A DNA stretch of 64,000 bases from JADGGM01 sp027307005 (GCA_035455745.1 DATIEP010000059.1:62001-126000), one strand, 5' to 3'. Numbered from the stretch's first letter, positions 17,124 to 26,213 are shown. The notes: generated from the sequence alone by a model not told the origin. A program made the numbers and translations.

Positions 17124-19324
17124 GCGACCGCCTGCGTGCCGGTGAACGGTTGGGCGCGCCGCGCGAGCTCGAGCACCTGCGGCACGTCGAGGATGAGGCC
17201 GACGCGGCCGTCGCCCAAGATCGCGGCGCCGGCGATGCCCGGTACGTCGCCGATCCCCGCGCCGACGGCTTTGGCGACGACTTGCTGCTGCCCGAGAATC
17301 GCGTCCACGAGCAACGCGCAACGGCGCTCGCCGGCGCCGACGACCATGAGCAGCGCCGCCGTCGGATCTTCACACGCCCCGTCGACGCCCAACAGCGCGT
17401 GCAATCGGACTAACGGAAGCACGTCCTGCCGCAGGCGCACCATCTCGCCGCGGCCGCCGACCGTGCACAGCGCGCTGCGCTCGGGGCGGAAGCTCACGAC
17501 GACGTTCGTGGTGGGCACGATGTACCGTTCGGCGCCCACGCGAACGAGCATCCCGTCGGTGATGGCCAGCGTCAACGGGACGCGGATCGTGAACGTCGTC
17601 CCCTGGCCCGGCGCTGATTGGACGTCCACCCGGCCGTGGAGCGCCCGGATGTTGCGTCGCACGACGTCCATGCCGACGCCGCGCCCGGATACGTCCGTGA
17701 CGTGGTCGGCGGTCGAGAGGCCGGGCGCGAAGATGAGATCGAGCACATCCACCTCGCTGGGCTGCTCGCCGGGCCGGACGAGCCCGCGCACCTGCGCGCG
17801 CTCGAGGATGCGCTCGCGCTGCAATCCGCGGCCGTCGTCGCTCAGGGCGATCACCACGTGGCCGCTCATCTGCGTGGCGCGCATCGTTAGGCATCCGGTG
17901 GCCGGCTTGCCGAGAGCCTGCCGCTCGGCCGGCGTCTCGATCCCATGGTCGATCGCGTTGCGGACCATGTGCATGAGCGGATCGGCCACGAGCTCCACCA
18001 TGTTGCGGTCGAGCTCCGTCATCTCCCCCTCGACCCGGCACTCGACCTGTTTGCCCGCGCGTTGGGCGAGGTCGCGCGCCATGCGCACCAGCTTGTTGCA
18101 GGTTCCGCGGAGCGGCACCATGCGCAGGCCCAGGCTCATGTCGTGGAGGTCGCGCACGAGCTTGCCCGCGTGCGCGGCTTTCCGCGACAGCTCGGGGTGG
18201 TCGTGTCCCGCGGCCGGGTCCTGGGCGATCATCCAGTGCGCGACGACCAACTCGCCGACGAGATCGACCAACGCATCCAGCCGGTCGAGTCGCACGCGCG
18301 CGGTGTGCGTCGCGCCGCTGTCGCGCGCGACCGCCGCGGTCGTGCCGCGCGGCGCCGCCGGCATCGCACCCGGCGCGGCCGGCACAGCGTCCGCGTTCTC
18401 GAGCTCGCGCAGCACGTCGACGAAATCGGCGGGATAGGCGAGCGGAACGCCGTCGCGCGACGCATCGAGCGACTGAACGGTATCGCGAAGCGCATCGAGC
18501 GCGCGCAGCGACAGCGCCGCGATGCGCCCCGCGAACCCGTCGCGCTGGCGGCGTTCGCCTAACAGCGACTCGCCGTGGTGCGCGAGTGCCACGAGTCCAT
18601 CGAGCTTGAGGAAGCCGGCCGTGCCCTTGATCGAGTGGAAGGCGCGCATCACCGTTTGCGCGGCCTCGACGTCGTCGGGCTCGCGCTCGAGTATCAGCAT
18701 CGCCCCTTCCGCGCTCTCGATGTACTCACGTGCCTCGTCGCAGAAATCGCCGAGTAGCGCGCTGTCGGTGTCGTCCGGCACGGACAGCGGAGGGAGGCCG
18801 TCGGCACGAGCGACCAACGCGTGCGGTTTGCGGTCCGACACCCCGATGAGATCCGACGTGCGGGGCTTGAGCGCGGGCGACGCTTCGGGCAGGTTGCGCA
18901 TGATGGCGATGATCGAGCGCTCGGGACCTTCCACGATTGACAGCCGATCTGGCGCTTTGGGCGAGGCGAGGTAGGTGCGCACGGCGTCGAGCAGCACCTG
19001 CGCCGCCCGGTGGAGCGCCGCCTGCCGCTCGCCGCGATCGCGGTCCGGTCGCAAGGCTTCGGCAACCAGTCGGAGCGACACGCAGGCGCGCGACTCGCGC
19101 ACGGGCACCTGCTCGATGAGTCCCATCACGTCGCCACGGAGTGCGCCACGGGTTTCGAGATCCGAAACGCCGAGCCGCCCGAGAGCGGCGCTGAGTTCGT
19201 CGAAGCGCGTGAGAAGGGCGCGAGGAATGCGACGTGATGTTGGTGACACGCGAAGCGGGAACGCGACTGTGGTGGCGAGGCACGAGAGGCGGCGCGGCCG
19301 GCGCGGGCGGCGCCTCTGATGCAT
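17120..19324 (-). CDS. cheA: Chemotaxis histidine kinase CheA
   Basis: First gene of the operon, up to 734 residues. The Hpt domain has the phosphorylated His in AFHSIKGTAGFL. The dimerisation segment is RLDRLDALVDLVGELVV, the N-box HMVRNAIDHGIETPAER, G1 SDDGRGL, G2 GRGVGMDVVRRNI, and a CheW-like regulatory domain lies at the end. About 200 residues precede the Hpt domain, more than usual, with no recognised domain. The first ATG (19324) gives a very arginine-rich start; GTG 19249 (MSPTSRRIPRALL) may be the true one, and neither has a clear ribosome site. It transfers phosphate to the CheY-like receivers encoded nearby. It overlaps cheW by 4 bases. Confidence 0.94.
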   Translation of the reverse strand: MHQRRRPRRPRRLSCLATTVAFPLRVSPTSRRIPRALLTRFDELSAALGRLGVSDLETRGALRGDVMGLIEQVPVRESRACVSLRLVAEALRPDRDRGERQAALHRAAQVLLDAVRTYLASPKAPDRLSIVEGPERSIIAIMRNLPEASPALKPRTSDLIGVSDRKPHALVARADGLPPLSVPDDTDSALLGDFCDEAREYIESAEGAMLILEREPDDVEAAQTVMRAFHSIKGTAGFLKLDGLVALAHHGESLLGERRQRDGFAGRIAALSLRALDALRDTVQSLDASRDGVPLAYPADFVDVLRELENADAVPAAPGAMPAAPRGTTAAVARDSGATHTARVRLDRLDALVDLVGELVVAHWMIAQDPAAGHDHPELSRKAAHAGKLVRDLHDMSLGLRMVPLRGTCNKLVRMARDLAQRAGKQVECRVEGEMTELDRNMVELVADPLMHMVRNAIDHGIETPAERQALGKPATGCLTMRATQMSGHVVIALSDDGRGLQRERILERAQVRGLVRPGEQPSEVDVLDLIFAPGLSTADHVTDVSGRGVGMDVVRRNIRALHGRVDVQSAPGQGTTFTIRVPLTLAITDGMLVRVGAERYIVPTTNVVVSFRPERSALCTVGGRGEMVRLRQDVLPLVRLHALLGVDGACEDPTAALLMVVGAGERRCALLVDAILGQQQVVAKAVGAGIGDVPGIAGAAILGDGRVGLILDVPQVLELARRAQPFTGTQAVA

Positions 19325-19429
19325 GTCATCGACGCGCGCGACCTAAGGACGCAACGATCCCGGCGTTGCGTGGTTTGGCGCAGGTTCGTCGCTGAGGTGC
19401 GCGAACCGTCCTCTATATTTGGAGCCGTG

Positions 19430-19807
19430 ATGTCGAAAACGGTGCTTGTCGTCGAGGACTCGGCTCTGTTTCAGAAGGCGTACACGGCGGCCCTCGCGTC
19501 TTACACGGGCGATTCGCTGGAAGTGCTCTATGCCTCGAACGGCGAAGAGGCCATCGCGCAGGTCGAGCAGCGTCCCGCGATCGATCTCATCGTGCTCGAT
19601 GTGAACATGCCGGTGATGGACGGCCCGGCATTCCTCGAGCGTCTGCGTCGCGACTATCCGTCGCTCGACATTCCCGTGATGTTCTCGAGCACGCGAGCGT
19701 ACGCGATGCGCGACAAGATCGGCGACACGATGGGCGTCGTGGCCTACCTACAAAAGCCGTTCGCGCCGCGCGAGCTGCACGCGCTCCTCGACAAAATCTG
19801 GACCTGA
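19430..19807 (+). CDS. CheY-like response regulator
   Basis: A 125-residue single receiver domain divergent from cheA. It shows VLVVEDSALFQ (acidic pair), LIVLDVNMPVMDG (phospho-Asp), PVMFSSTRA (switch Ser/Thr) and LQKPFAPREL (Lys). ATG 19430 has GGAG five bases upstream; the GTG three bases earlier is less well spaced. Since it sits across the cheA promoter region, it is a likely second phosphate acceptor of CheA, perhaps serving as a phosphate sink or a target-specific output; this is inferred from location only. TATATTTG just upstream (19414-19421) could be part of its promoter. Confidence 0.9.
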   Translation: MSKTVLVVEDSALFQKAYTAALASYTGDSLEVLYASNGEEAIAQVEQRPAIDLIVLDVNMPVMDGPAFLERLRRDYPSLDIPVMFSSTRAYAMRDKIGDTMGVVAYLQKPFAPRELHALLDKIWT

Positions 19808-19830
19808 CCGGCGGCGCGATGCGTCGCCGG
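19808..19830. terminator. Hairpin between convergent receiver and HNH genes
   Basis: CCGGCGGCGC (19808-19817) pairs with GCGTCGCCGG (19821-19830), ten pairs including one G-T, around a three-base loop. It begins at the base after the receiver stop codon and lies before the convergent HNH stop. There is no T-run, so it is a probable transcript end rather than a classical terminator. Confidence 0.4.
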
Positions 19831-19841
19831 CGGCCGCGTTG

Positions 19842-20246
19842 CTACGCTGCGTAGGCCAGGCTGATCGCCCGGCGCGCGCCGCGTTTGAGCGCGCGGTGAA
19901 CCACGCGCGCGTACGTCAGAAAATTGAGACCGGCCACGGGATAGCGAATGAAAAACTCATGGGGCAGCATGTCGCCCTTCATTCGATTGCAGGGTGCGCA
20001 CGCCACGACGAGGTTGCCGGGAACGTGCGCGCCGCCGTGTGCGAGCGGGTAGACGTGGTCGATCGTGGCGATCGCGAGCTCCAACGGAGCGCCGCAGTAC
20101 ACACAGCGGCGGCAACAGTCGCGCATCATCGCGCGCTTGAGCGCGCGTTTTTCCTCACGGCGACGGGGATGCAGAGGTTTACGGTGAAGCCCGCGTGTGC
20201 AGCGCGGGAGTGGAGGGACGATGCGGTGAAGAGCATGCCGTGACAT
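19842..20246 (-). CDS. HNH endonuclease family protein
   Basis: About 134 residues. CVYCGAPL and ACAPCNRMKGD provide two C-x2-C zinc knuckles. Between them IDHVYPLAHGGAHVPGNLVVA holds the His-Asn of the HNH beta-beta-alpha-metal fold (DHxxPxxxGG...N). The conserved C-x2-C-DH-N-C-x2-C layout fits small HNH nucleases often linked to mobile or repair functions. The start is uncertain: ATG 20246, 20279 or a shorter ATG near 20129 all keep the domain. I prefer 20246 because a purine-rich GCGAGG precedes it and because 20279 falls inside a strong hairpin. No associated mobile element is visible; function unknown. Confidence 0.8.
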   Translation of the reverse strand: MSRHALHRIVPPLPRCTRGLHRKPLHPRRREEKRALKRAMMRDCCRRCVYCGAPLELAIATIDHVYPLAHGGAHVPGNLVVACAPCNRMKGDMLPHEFFIRYPVAGLNFLTYARVVHRALKRGARRAISLAYAA

Positions 20247-20264
20247 TGCACCTCGCCGAAAAGC

Positions 20265-20306
20265 AGCGACGCCCAGCATCGGGGATCTCCCGAGCTGGGC
20301 GTCGCT
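20265..20306 (-). promoter_or_regulatory. Long hairpin with T-run directly upstream of the HNH gene
   Basis: AGCGACGCCCAGC (20265-20277) pairs perfectly with GCTGGGCGTCGCT (20294-20306). Inside it TCGGG (20279-20283) pairs with CCCGA (20289-20293), leaving one bulged base and a five-base loop: an 18-pair stem. On the minus strand it is followed by GCTTTTC and then, 18 bases on, by the proposed HNH start. This is terminator-like and may attenuate the HNH gene or end an upstream transcript. Confidence 0.5.
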
Positions 20307-20555
20307 GGAAAACGAGCCGCGGAGGCACGTTCATTCGATCGTGCATCGCGCTCGACGCGTGATCGATCCGTTGATGTCCTTCGTCGCGGACCGTGAGTGC
20401 TCATGATCCTCGGAAAGCGTGACGCTACAAGTGAGCCGTGCGTCACAGCATTGCACCCCAAGTGCCATCCGCGCAAGACCGACGCGGCTGTCCGCTCCGT
20501 AACGACATACCCCCCCACCTCCGCGTCGCGCGACGCGGTCGCCGTTGGGCGAGCG

Positions 20556-22679
20556 ATGACGTCGACCACCGCCGAACCCGCCATTCTGCTGCCGAACCGC
20601 CCTGACTGGCTGACAGACGAGACTGTCCGCCGGTCCGTTGTCGTATTTGCCGCGTTCGCGATTCCGGTTGGCTTCGCATTTCACCAGTACGCGCGCCCGT
20701 TTCCGTGGCTTGGGGCGGTGCTCCTGTTCGTGGTCGCCATTGCGACTCGAGCATTCGGGATTCCGCTTCCGGGAAAGGGGTTCGCCAGTTTTGCGGTCGG
20801 CGCCGGCATCGCGGCCGTGGTCGCGCTCGGCTGGGCGGCCGGCGCGCTGGCGGCGGGTATCGGCATTCTGATCGGCGACGTCGCCGTGCGGCGCCTGCCA
20901 CTTCGCAATGCGGTGGGCAACGCCGCGCACTTCTGCACGGCGTGCAGTCTGAGCGGGATGGCGTACTACTGGGTGGCCAACGGCCAGTTGGGCGCGAGCA
21001 TGTTCGTCTCGTCCAACTCGTGGCGGCTGGCGCTGCTCATCTGCCTGTTCATCGGCATTCTGAACGCGACGTTCTACCTGCAATTGCGATTGTCGCCGGC
21101 CATCGCGTGGGTGGACGCCCGGCTGACGGCGCGCTGGGAGAGCACGGTCTCGGTGCTCGCGACGCTGCTGGCCCTCACGGCCATGCGGCTCGCGTACAGC
21201 CGAGCCGACTCGCGGTGGTATTTCGTGGAAGGCGGCATTCTGATCGGCGTGGCCGCGCTCACCCATTGGCTGGTCAAGAAGGGTGCGTTAGGCGAAAGTC
21301 TGCAGATGGTGCAGCAGCTGTCGCGCGTGATGAGCGCGAGGCCGGAGCTGCACCGCGCGATGAGCGACATCGAGGCGCTGACGCGCACGCTCGTGCCCTG
21401 GGAGGAGATGGGCATCGCGCGGTTCGACGAGGCGGCGCGCCAATTCGTGGTGCTCACGGACACCGGGAACACGCATTCGCCCGGCCTGCGATTCCCGGCC
21501 GACCAGGGCATGCCCGCGCTCGCCCTCCAGCGCGGCCGCGCAGTGACGCGCCGGGATGCCGGCGCCGATCTCAACGAGGTCACGCGGCACGCGGGCTCCG
21601 AGATCGCGGTGCCGCTGAAATACGGCGACCGCCTCGTCGGGCTGTGGATCGTTAGGCACTCGCGCACCGACATGTATCGCGACTACGACGCGCAGCTGCT
21701 GGACGGCGTCGCGCCGCAACTCGCGCTGTCGTTGTCGCTCGACTCGCTCATCCAGCCGGTGCTCGATGCGTCCGAGCACATGACGCAGCACGTGGAGGCG
21801 ATCACCGCCACCACGCAGCAACTGCACGCGTCCTCCCAGGAAAGCGCCAACACCGCGCGCATGCTCGCCGCTACCGTGCGTGCGCTGTCCGACACGCTGT
21901 CCAAGGGCGCGGACGAAGCGCGCGCGGCGCAGGAAGTGGCCGAGAGCACCGTGTCCGAGGGACGCGGCACGCAGATAAAGGGCGAGCAGATGCTGAAGGA
22001 TTCGCGCATGGTGCGCGGCGCCACTGAGCAGGCGTCAGCGCAGCTCACCGCCGCGGCCGCGATCGTACAAGAAGGCGCGCAGGAAGTGTCGCGACTGCAG
22101 GACGTCTCGAGCGCCGTGCAGAAGTTCGGTCAGACGATCACGTCGCTCGCCGACCAAACCGGATTGCTCGCCTTGAACGCAGCCGTCGAAGCAGCGCGCG
22201 CCGGCACGCACGGACGTGGATTCGCGGTGGTCGCGCAGGAGATCCGTGCGCTCGCCGACCGCAGCGCCGCAGAAGCCGAAGCAATGGATCGCGCGGTGCG
22301 TGAGATTCGCGCGGCGCTCGATCGCGCGGTGACGCTCATGCAGCGCACGCGAGAGGAAGTGCTGGGCGTCGCGCAAGCGAGCAGCGGCTGGGTCGATGAG
22401 CTCGACCGCATCGTGGCGGCGTCGGAGAACGTGGCGTCCGCGGGCTATCGGATCGTCGACGCGGCCCGCGAAAACGCGCAGCGTTCCGACATCATGGCCT
22501 TGGCACTCGCAGGCGCTCAGCAGGACGCATCGCACGCCGCCATGGAGACCGACGTCGTCGCCGGCGCCAGCACACAGCAGGAAAGCGCAATCGAAGCGCT
22601 GAACGATGCCGCGACGCAGCTAAGCATCACCGCGCACGAACTGGCGGGCGCGGTGGCGGCCGTAAGAAAGGCGGACTAG
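20556..22679 (+). CDS. Membrane-GAF-MCP signalling protein (methyl-accepting chemotaxis-like)
   Basis: About 707 residues. The N-terminal third (about 20-235) is a multi-helix integral membrane region with no periplasmic sensor domain. A GAF-type domain follows (about 265-410; FPADQGMPALALQRGR, VPLKYGDRLVGLWIV). The C-terminal coiled coil has the MCP hairpin SLADQTGLLALNAAVEAA and GRGFAVVAQEIRALAD. It probably senses a cytoplasmic or membrane cue and feeds the CheA/CheW array encoded nearby. ATG 20556 is the preferred start; the frame stays open from 20397 but those residues look non-coding. The 310-base gap upstream contains the 20265-20306 hairpin. The protein ends without a CheR-tether sequence. 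Confidence 0.88.
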   Translation: MTSTTAEPAILLPNRPDWLTDETVRRSVVVFAAFAIPVGFAFHQYARPFPWLGAVLLFVVAIATRAFGIPLPGKGFASFAVGAGIAAVVALGWAAGALAAGIGILIGDVAVRRLPLRNAVGNAAHFCTACSLSGMAYYWVANGQLGASMFVSSNSWRLALLICLFIGILNATFYLQLRLSPAIAWVDARLTARWESTVSVLATLLALTAMRLAYSRADSRWYFVEGGILIGVAALTHWLVKKGALGESLQMVQQLSRVMSARPELHRAMSDIEALTRTLVPWEEMGIARFDEAARQFVVLTDTGNTHSPGLRFPADQGMPALALQRGRAVTRRDAGADLNEVTRHAGSEIAVPLKYGDRLVGLWIVRHSRTDMYRDYDAQLLDGVAPQLALSLSLDSLIQPVLDASEHMTQHVEAITATTQQLHASSQESANTARMLAATVRALSDTLSKGADEARAAQEVAESTVSEGRGTQIKGEQMLKDSRMVRGATEQASAQLTAAAAIVQEGAQEVSRLQDVSSAVQKFGQTITSLADQTGLLALNAAVEAARAGTHGRGFAVVAQEIRALADRSAAEAEAMDRAVREIRAALDRAVTLMQRTREEVLGVAQASSGWVDELDRIVAASENVASAGYRIVDAARENAQRSDIMALALAGAQQDASHAAMETDVVAGASTQQESAIEALNDAATQLSITAHELAGAVAAVRKAD

Positions 22680-22682
22680 CCT

Positions 22683-22699
22683 CGCCTGTCGAGCAGGCG
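22683..22699. terminator. Small hairpin between convergent MCP-like and HIT genes
   Basis: CGCCTG (22683-22688) pairs with CAGGCG (22694-22699) around a five-base loop, between two convergent stops. There is no T-run, so it is only a weak terminator candidate. Confidence 0.3.
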
Positions 22700-22707
22700 T
22701 GCGGCGC

Positions 22708-23190
22708 TCAGAGAGCGCTGAGCTCCGGGACCCGGCGTCCCTTCTTCATCGGATCGCGCATGCTCGCAATAATGCGGGCCGCCGTCGCGTCCAGCTGCGT
22801 GCGATCCGGCATGGATGAGCCCGGGAATGGCAACGGGACGTCGAATCCATCGCCGACGCGTCTTGGTATCAGATGGATGTGGAAATGGTACACGTCCTGG
22901 CCCGCCGACTCGCCGCTCGAGACCACCAGATTCATTCCCTCGGTGCCGCTCACCCGTCTGATCACCGGTCCGAGCTCCATGGCGACCGAGAACAGGTGCA
23001 TGCCGAGGTCTGACGGAAGATCGAGCAGCGACTCGTAGTGCTGGCGTGGGGCCACGAGCACGTGTCCGTGGTTCACCGGCTGAATGTCCATGAATGCCAG
23101 GGCATCACGATCTTCATAGCACATCGAGACTTCCGCGGCGCCTTGGATGATGTCGCAGAAGATGCAGTGGTTGCTGCCGGGCCGATTCAT
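22708..23190 (-). CDS. HIT (histidine triad) family nucleotide hydrolase
   Basis: 160 residues. The histidine triad HFHIHLIPR (H102, H104, H106) is the active site of purine-nucleotide phosphoramidase or hydrolase enzymes. CIFCDIIQG at the N-terminus and HVLVAPRQHYESLLDLP are typical of the Hint/HIT branch. The C-terminus is extended by about 45 residues beyond a minimal HIT protein. ATG 23190 has a strong GGAGGGAGG ribosome site six bases upstream, which fixes the start although the frame continues to 23499. It is divergent from the CHAT gene. Likely cytoplasmic; natural substrate unknown. Confidence 0.92.
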   Translation of the reverse strand: MNRPGSNHCIFCDIIQGAAEVSMCYEDRDALAFMDIQPVNHGHVLVAPRQHYESLLDLPSDLGMHLFSVAMELGPVIRRVSGTEGMNLVVSSGESAGQDVYHFHIHLIPRRVGDGFDVPLPFPGSSMPDRTQLDATAARIIASMRDPMKKGRRVPELSAL

Positions 23191-23267
23191 GGAGCCTCCC
23201 TCCGTTGAGACTGCGTTGTTACGCACGGCTGGTGCCATCGACGCCGCTCGGCGACGCAGTGCTGCTC

Positions 23268-23297
23268 TTGCTGTGCAAGCTAGCCGATCTGTATTAG
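23268..23297 (+). promoter_or_regulatory. Candidate promoter for the CHAT gene, giving a near-leaderless mRNA
   Basis: TTGCTG (23268-23273), an 18-base spacer and TATTAG (23292-23297) resemble sigma-70 elements (3/6 and 4/6 matches). Initiation about seven bases downstream would be at or next to the ATG at 23305, and no ribosome site precedes that ATG, so the transcript could be leaderless. Confidence 0.35.
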
Positions 23298-23304
23298 TAG
23301 CCAG

Positions 23305-26139
23305 ATGATTCTCATCCGTGCCGCACTGGCCGTTGCCGCTCTTTTTCAGTCGGGCGCAGTGAACGCGGGGTCGCCGACACAGATCGTTGCATCGGTGACA
23401 CGGGCGGTGGAGCACGACAGCGCGGCGGACGCTCGCGAGGTGTGGTTGGTCCGCCTGAGACAGCACCCGAATGACCGCGGGTCGCTGCTCGCCCTCCAAC
23501 TCCTGGCCGAGCGGGTCTACGACTTTCCTCGGGCGACGCAGTATTTCGGCCGGCTCGTCACCGCCGGCACTGCCCCCGACAGCTTCGCGGCGTACGGCGC
23601 GCTCGAGCGCGGCAAAGGATTGTTCAGCCGCGGGCTGCTCACCCAGGCGGAATCGATGTTCGTGGAAGCGGCGGCACTCTCGCGCGCCGCGCGCGATCGC
23701 CCGGCCGAATTCGATGCGACGCTCGGCGTCGCGATGGCGCGCGGTCGAACGTTAGGCGGCGAGGTCGAGGCAGCGATGCTCGACAGCCTCGGCCGCGACG
23801 TACCGCGCGACCCGGCGCTCGACGCCGCGTGGCGCTGCGAGCGCGCGGCGCTGGCGGCGCGCACCGGCGAGCGCACTGCGGCCGCGCTGGCGAACCAGGG
23901 CATCGCGCTCGCGCGGCGCGCGGGCGATACGCGTCTCGAGGCGAGATGCACGTGGATTCTGGCACAGGACTACGTGCGGCAAGGCGACATGAACACCGTG
24001 GCCGTGCTGCTCACGCGCGCCGAGACGATGCTCGAGGATGCGCACGAGCGCTCGGGGCTGTCGTCGATGCTGCAGTGGCACGGGTTCATGGAAGTGTCCA
24101 TCGCCAACTACGGCCGCGCCCAGCAGCTCTTGCAGCACGCGGTGCGCGAGGCGGAGGCCTCGGGCAATCTCTCATCGCTGGCGTGGTCGCTGGTGAACCT
24201 GAGCCAGATCTCGCTCTCGATGAACGACCTGCCGTCGGCCGAGGATCGCGCAGCCCGCGCCGAGTCATCGTTCCGGGCGACGAAAGATCAATGGGGACTG
24301 GCAACGGCGATCGGGCTGCGCGGGCAGGTCGCGCTGGACATCGGCGACACGGCGGCGGCGCGCCGCCAGTACACGGTCGCGCTGGGCCTCGCCCGTCGCG
24401 ACCGCAATGCGTTAGGCATCGCGGGCGCGCATCTGGCGCTGGCCGACCTCGCGGTGCGCGAGCGCGACTGGCCCGTGGCGCGGCGCGAGCTCGAAGCCCA
24501 GCGCATCGCGTTCCGGCGCGGAGGCGCCACCGGCTGGGCCTCGGGACAAGACTTCTTCTACGGCGTGCTCGCGCTTCATCAGGGCAAGTGGAGCGAAGCG
24601 GCGCGCCGGTTTCGCGCCGACCTCGCGACGCTCGACAGCTCGCAGCACGTCCGGCGCTATCTGTCGAAAGCGCTGACCGCCGAAGCCTTCCTGCGCCGCG
24701 GCGACACGATTGCCGCCGAGCAACGGTTAGGCGAAGCCAGCGCGCAGCTCGACGCGTGGCGCAATACGCTCGGCGATCAACAGCTCAAGCAGCTGGCGTT
24801 CCAGGTGCGCGATGCGTTCGGCGGCCGGCCGCCCGCGATCGCGATGCTCATCGCGGGCATTGCGCAGTCGGGCCGTGTCGAGCAGGCGTTCGCGCTCGCC
24901 GAGCGCCGCCGCGCGCGGGAGCTGCGCGACCGGTTGTCGCGCGCGGCCGGCTTGCGGGTTGCCGCCGGCGACGACGCCGACGTCCCTGGCGCGACGGCGC
25001 CCGTCACGGCGGCCGACGTGCAGCGCGCGATTCCCGACGACCGGACGGCCGTGCTCGAATACGTCGCCGGTCGCGCGGGTCAGCCGACCACCGTGTTCGT
25101 GCTCACGCGGCACGGCGTGCGCGCACACGTGCTGACCCCGCTCGACTCGGTGCGCGACGCCGCCGCGCGATTCGAGGCGCTGATCGAGAGCGGCGGAAAC
25201 GTCCGCGAGCTGGCGACGCAGTTAGGCAAAACGATGCTGCAGCCCGCGCTTCGCGATCTGCCTTCCGGAGTAACCAACCTGGTCGTCGTGCCCGACGACG
25301 CGCTGTGGTCGGTGCCGATGCAGGCCCTCGTCCTCGATGATGGCCGCTGGGCGATCGAGCGCTACGCGATCACCGCGGTGCCGTCGGCCGCGGTGTCGGT
25401 GATGTTGTGGCAGCGGCCGGCGCCGTCTGGGCCGGCGCGGCTCCTCGCGTTCGGCGATCCGCAGTTCGCCGGCGAGGACGATGGCGGCGCGGGCCCGGTG
25501 GCGCTGCGCGCGGCGACGGCGCACGATGCATCGCTGCCGCGTCTGCCCGGAACCGCGCGCGAGGTGCGCGCCGTGGCGCGCTTCGCATCGGACGCGGTGA
25601 TTCGTCTGCGCGGCGATGCGAGCGCGGCGTTTCTCGAGCGGACGCCTCTCGCGTCCTATCGCGTGATCCATTTCGCAACGCACGCGGTGATCGACGACAA
25701 CGGCATCTCGCACGCGGGGTTGGCGCTCGCGCCCGGCCGCGGCAGCGATGGCTTCGTGAGCGACGGCGACCTCGCCGCGCTGCAGCTGAACGCCGACCTC
25801 GTGGTGCTGTCGGCGTGTCACACGGCCGGCGGCGCTGTGTTAGGCGGCGAGGGCGTGCGCGGACTCACGGCGCCGCTGCTCCAGGCCGGGGCGCGCTCGG
25901 TGCTGGCCACCGAATGGCCGGTGGACGACGAACGCACCGTGCCGATGATCGTCGCGTTCTATACGGCGCTCGCGAACGGCCGAACCGTAGCCGATGCGCT
26001 GCGCGAGGCCGCGCTCGACGCGATGAAAGACGGCGCGCCGCCGCGCGAATGGGCCGCGTTCCGGCTCGTCGGCAACCCCACCGTGCGTGTGCCGCTCCGT
26101 CGAGCGCGCGGCCTCTTCGGTTGGACCTGGTGGCGATGA
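23305..26139 (+). CDS. Secreted TPR-CHAT domain protein (putative caspase-like protease)
   Basis: 944 residues. A short hydrophobic signal (about 1-22) is followed by tetratricopeptide-type helical repeats (about 25-520), a linker, and a C-terminal CHAT domain. The CHAT catalytic pair is visible: H793 in VIHFATHAV and C838 in VVLSACHTAGG, as in caspase-clan peptidases. It ends with LREAALDAMKDGAPPREWAAFRLVGNP, the usual CHAT C-terminus. It would act in the periplasm or outside if the signal is real. It converges with an ECF sigma/anti-sigma operon, a pairing that suggests regulated proteolysis, but no substrate can be named. It carries five copies of the iterated word as Leu-Gly codons. Confidence 0.9.
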   Translation: MILIRAALAVAALFQSGAVNAGSPTQIVASVTRAVEHDSAADAREVWLVRLRQHPNDRGSLLALQLLAERVYDFPRATQYFGRLVTAGTAPDSFAAYGALERGKGLFSRGLLTQAESMFVEAAALSRAARDRPAEFDATLGVAMARGRTLGGEVEAAMLDSLGRDVPRDPALDAAWRCERAALAARTGERTAAALANQGIALARRAGDTRLEARCTWILAQDYVRQGDMNTVAVLLTRAETMLEDAHERSGLSSMLQWHGFMEVSIANYGRAQQLLQHAVREAEASGNLSSLAWSLVNLSQISLSMNDLPSAEDRAARAESSFRATKDQWGLATAIGLRGQVALDIGDTAAARRQYTVALGLARRDRNALGIAGAHLALADLAVRERDWPVARRELEAQRIAFRRGGATGWASGQDFFYGVLALHQGKWSEAARRFRADLATLDSSQHVRRYLSKALTAEAFLRRGDTIAAEQRLGEASAQLDAWRNTLGDQQLKQLAFQVRDAFGGRPPAIAMLIAGIAQSGRVEQAFALAERRRARELRDRLSRAAGLRVAAGDDADVPGATAPVTAADVQRAIPDDRTAVLEYVAGRAGQPTTVFVLTRHGVRAHVLTPLDSVRDAAARFEALIESGGNVRELATQLGKTMLQPALRDLPSGVTNLVVVPDDALWSVPMQALVLDDGRWAIERYAITAVPSAAVSVMLWQRPAPSGPARLLAFGDPQFAGEDDGGAGPVALRAATAHDASLPRLPGTAREVRAVARFASDAVIRLRGDASAAFLERTPLASYRVIHFATHAVIDDNGISHAGLALAPGRGSDGFVSDGDLAALQLNADLVVLSACHTAGGAVLGGEGVRGLTAPLLQAGARSVLATEWPVDDERTVPMIVAFYTALANGRTVADALREAALDAMKDGAPPREWAAFRLVGNPTVRVPLRRARGLFGWTWWR

Positions 26140-26213
26140 CGTCGAAATCCGCACGCGGGCGAGCTCCGGCGGCAGCCTAACGACGTGGCGCCCCCGGGCG
26201 TTGCGTCAGGCCG

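Noticed and set aside
20397..20520. A c-di-GMP-I (GEMM) riboswitch upstream of the MCP-like gene, because GGAAAGCGTGACGCTACAAG recalls part of its consensus.
   Set aside because: The conserved GCAAACC and tetraloop-receptor parts are missing and no P1-P3 pairing could be built by eye.
18563..21287. The 2.7 kb stretch without the iterated word, around the HNH gene, as a horizontally acquired island.
   Set aside because: With one copy per about 640 bases, a gap this size is expected about once in 64 kb, and no insertion boundary or direct repeats were seen.
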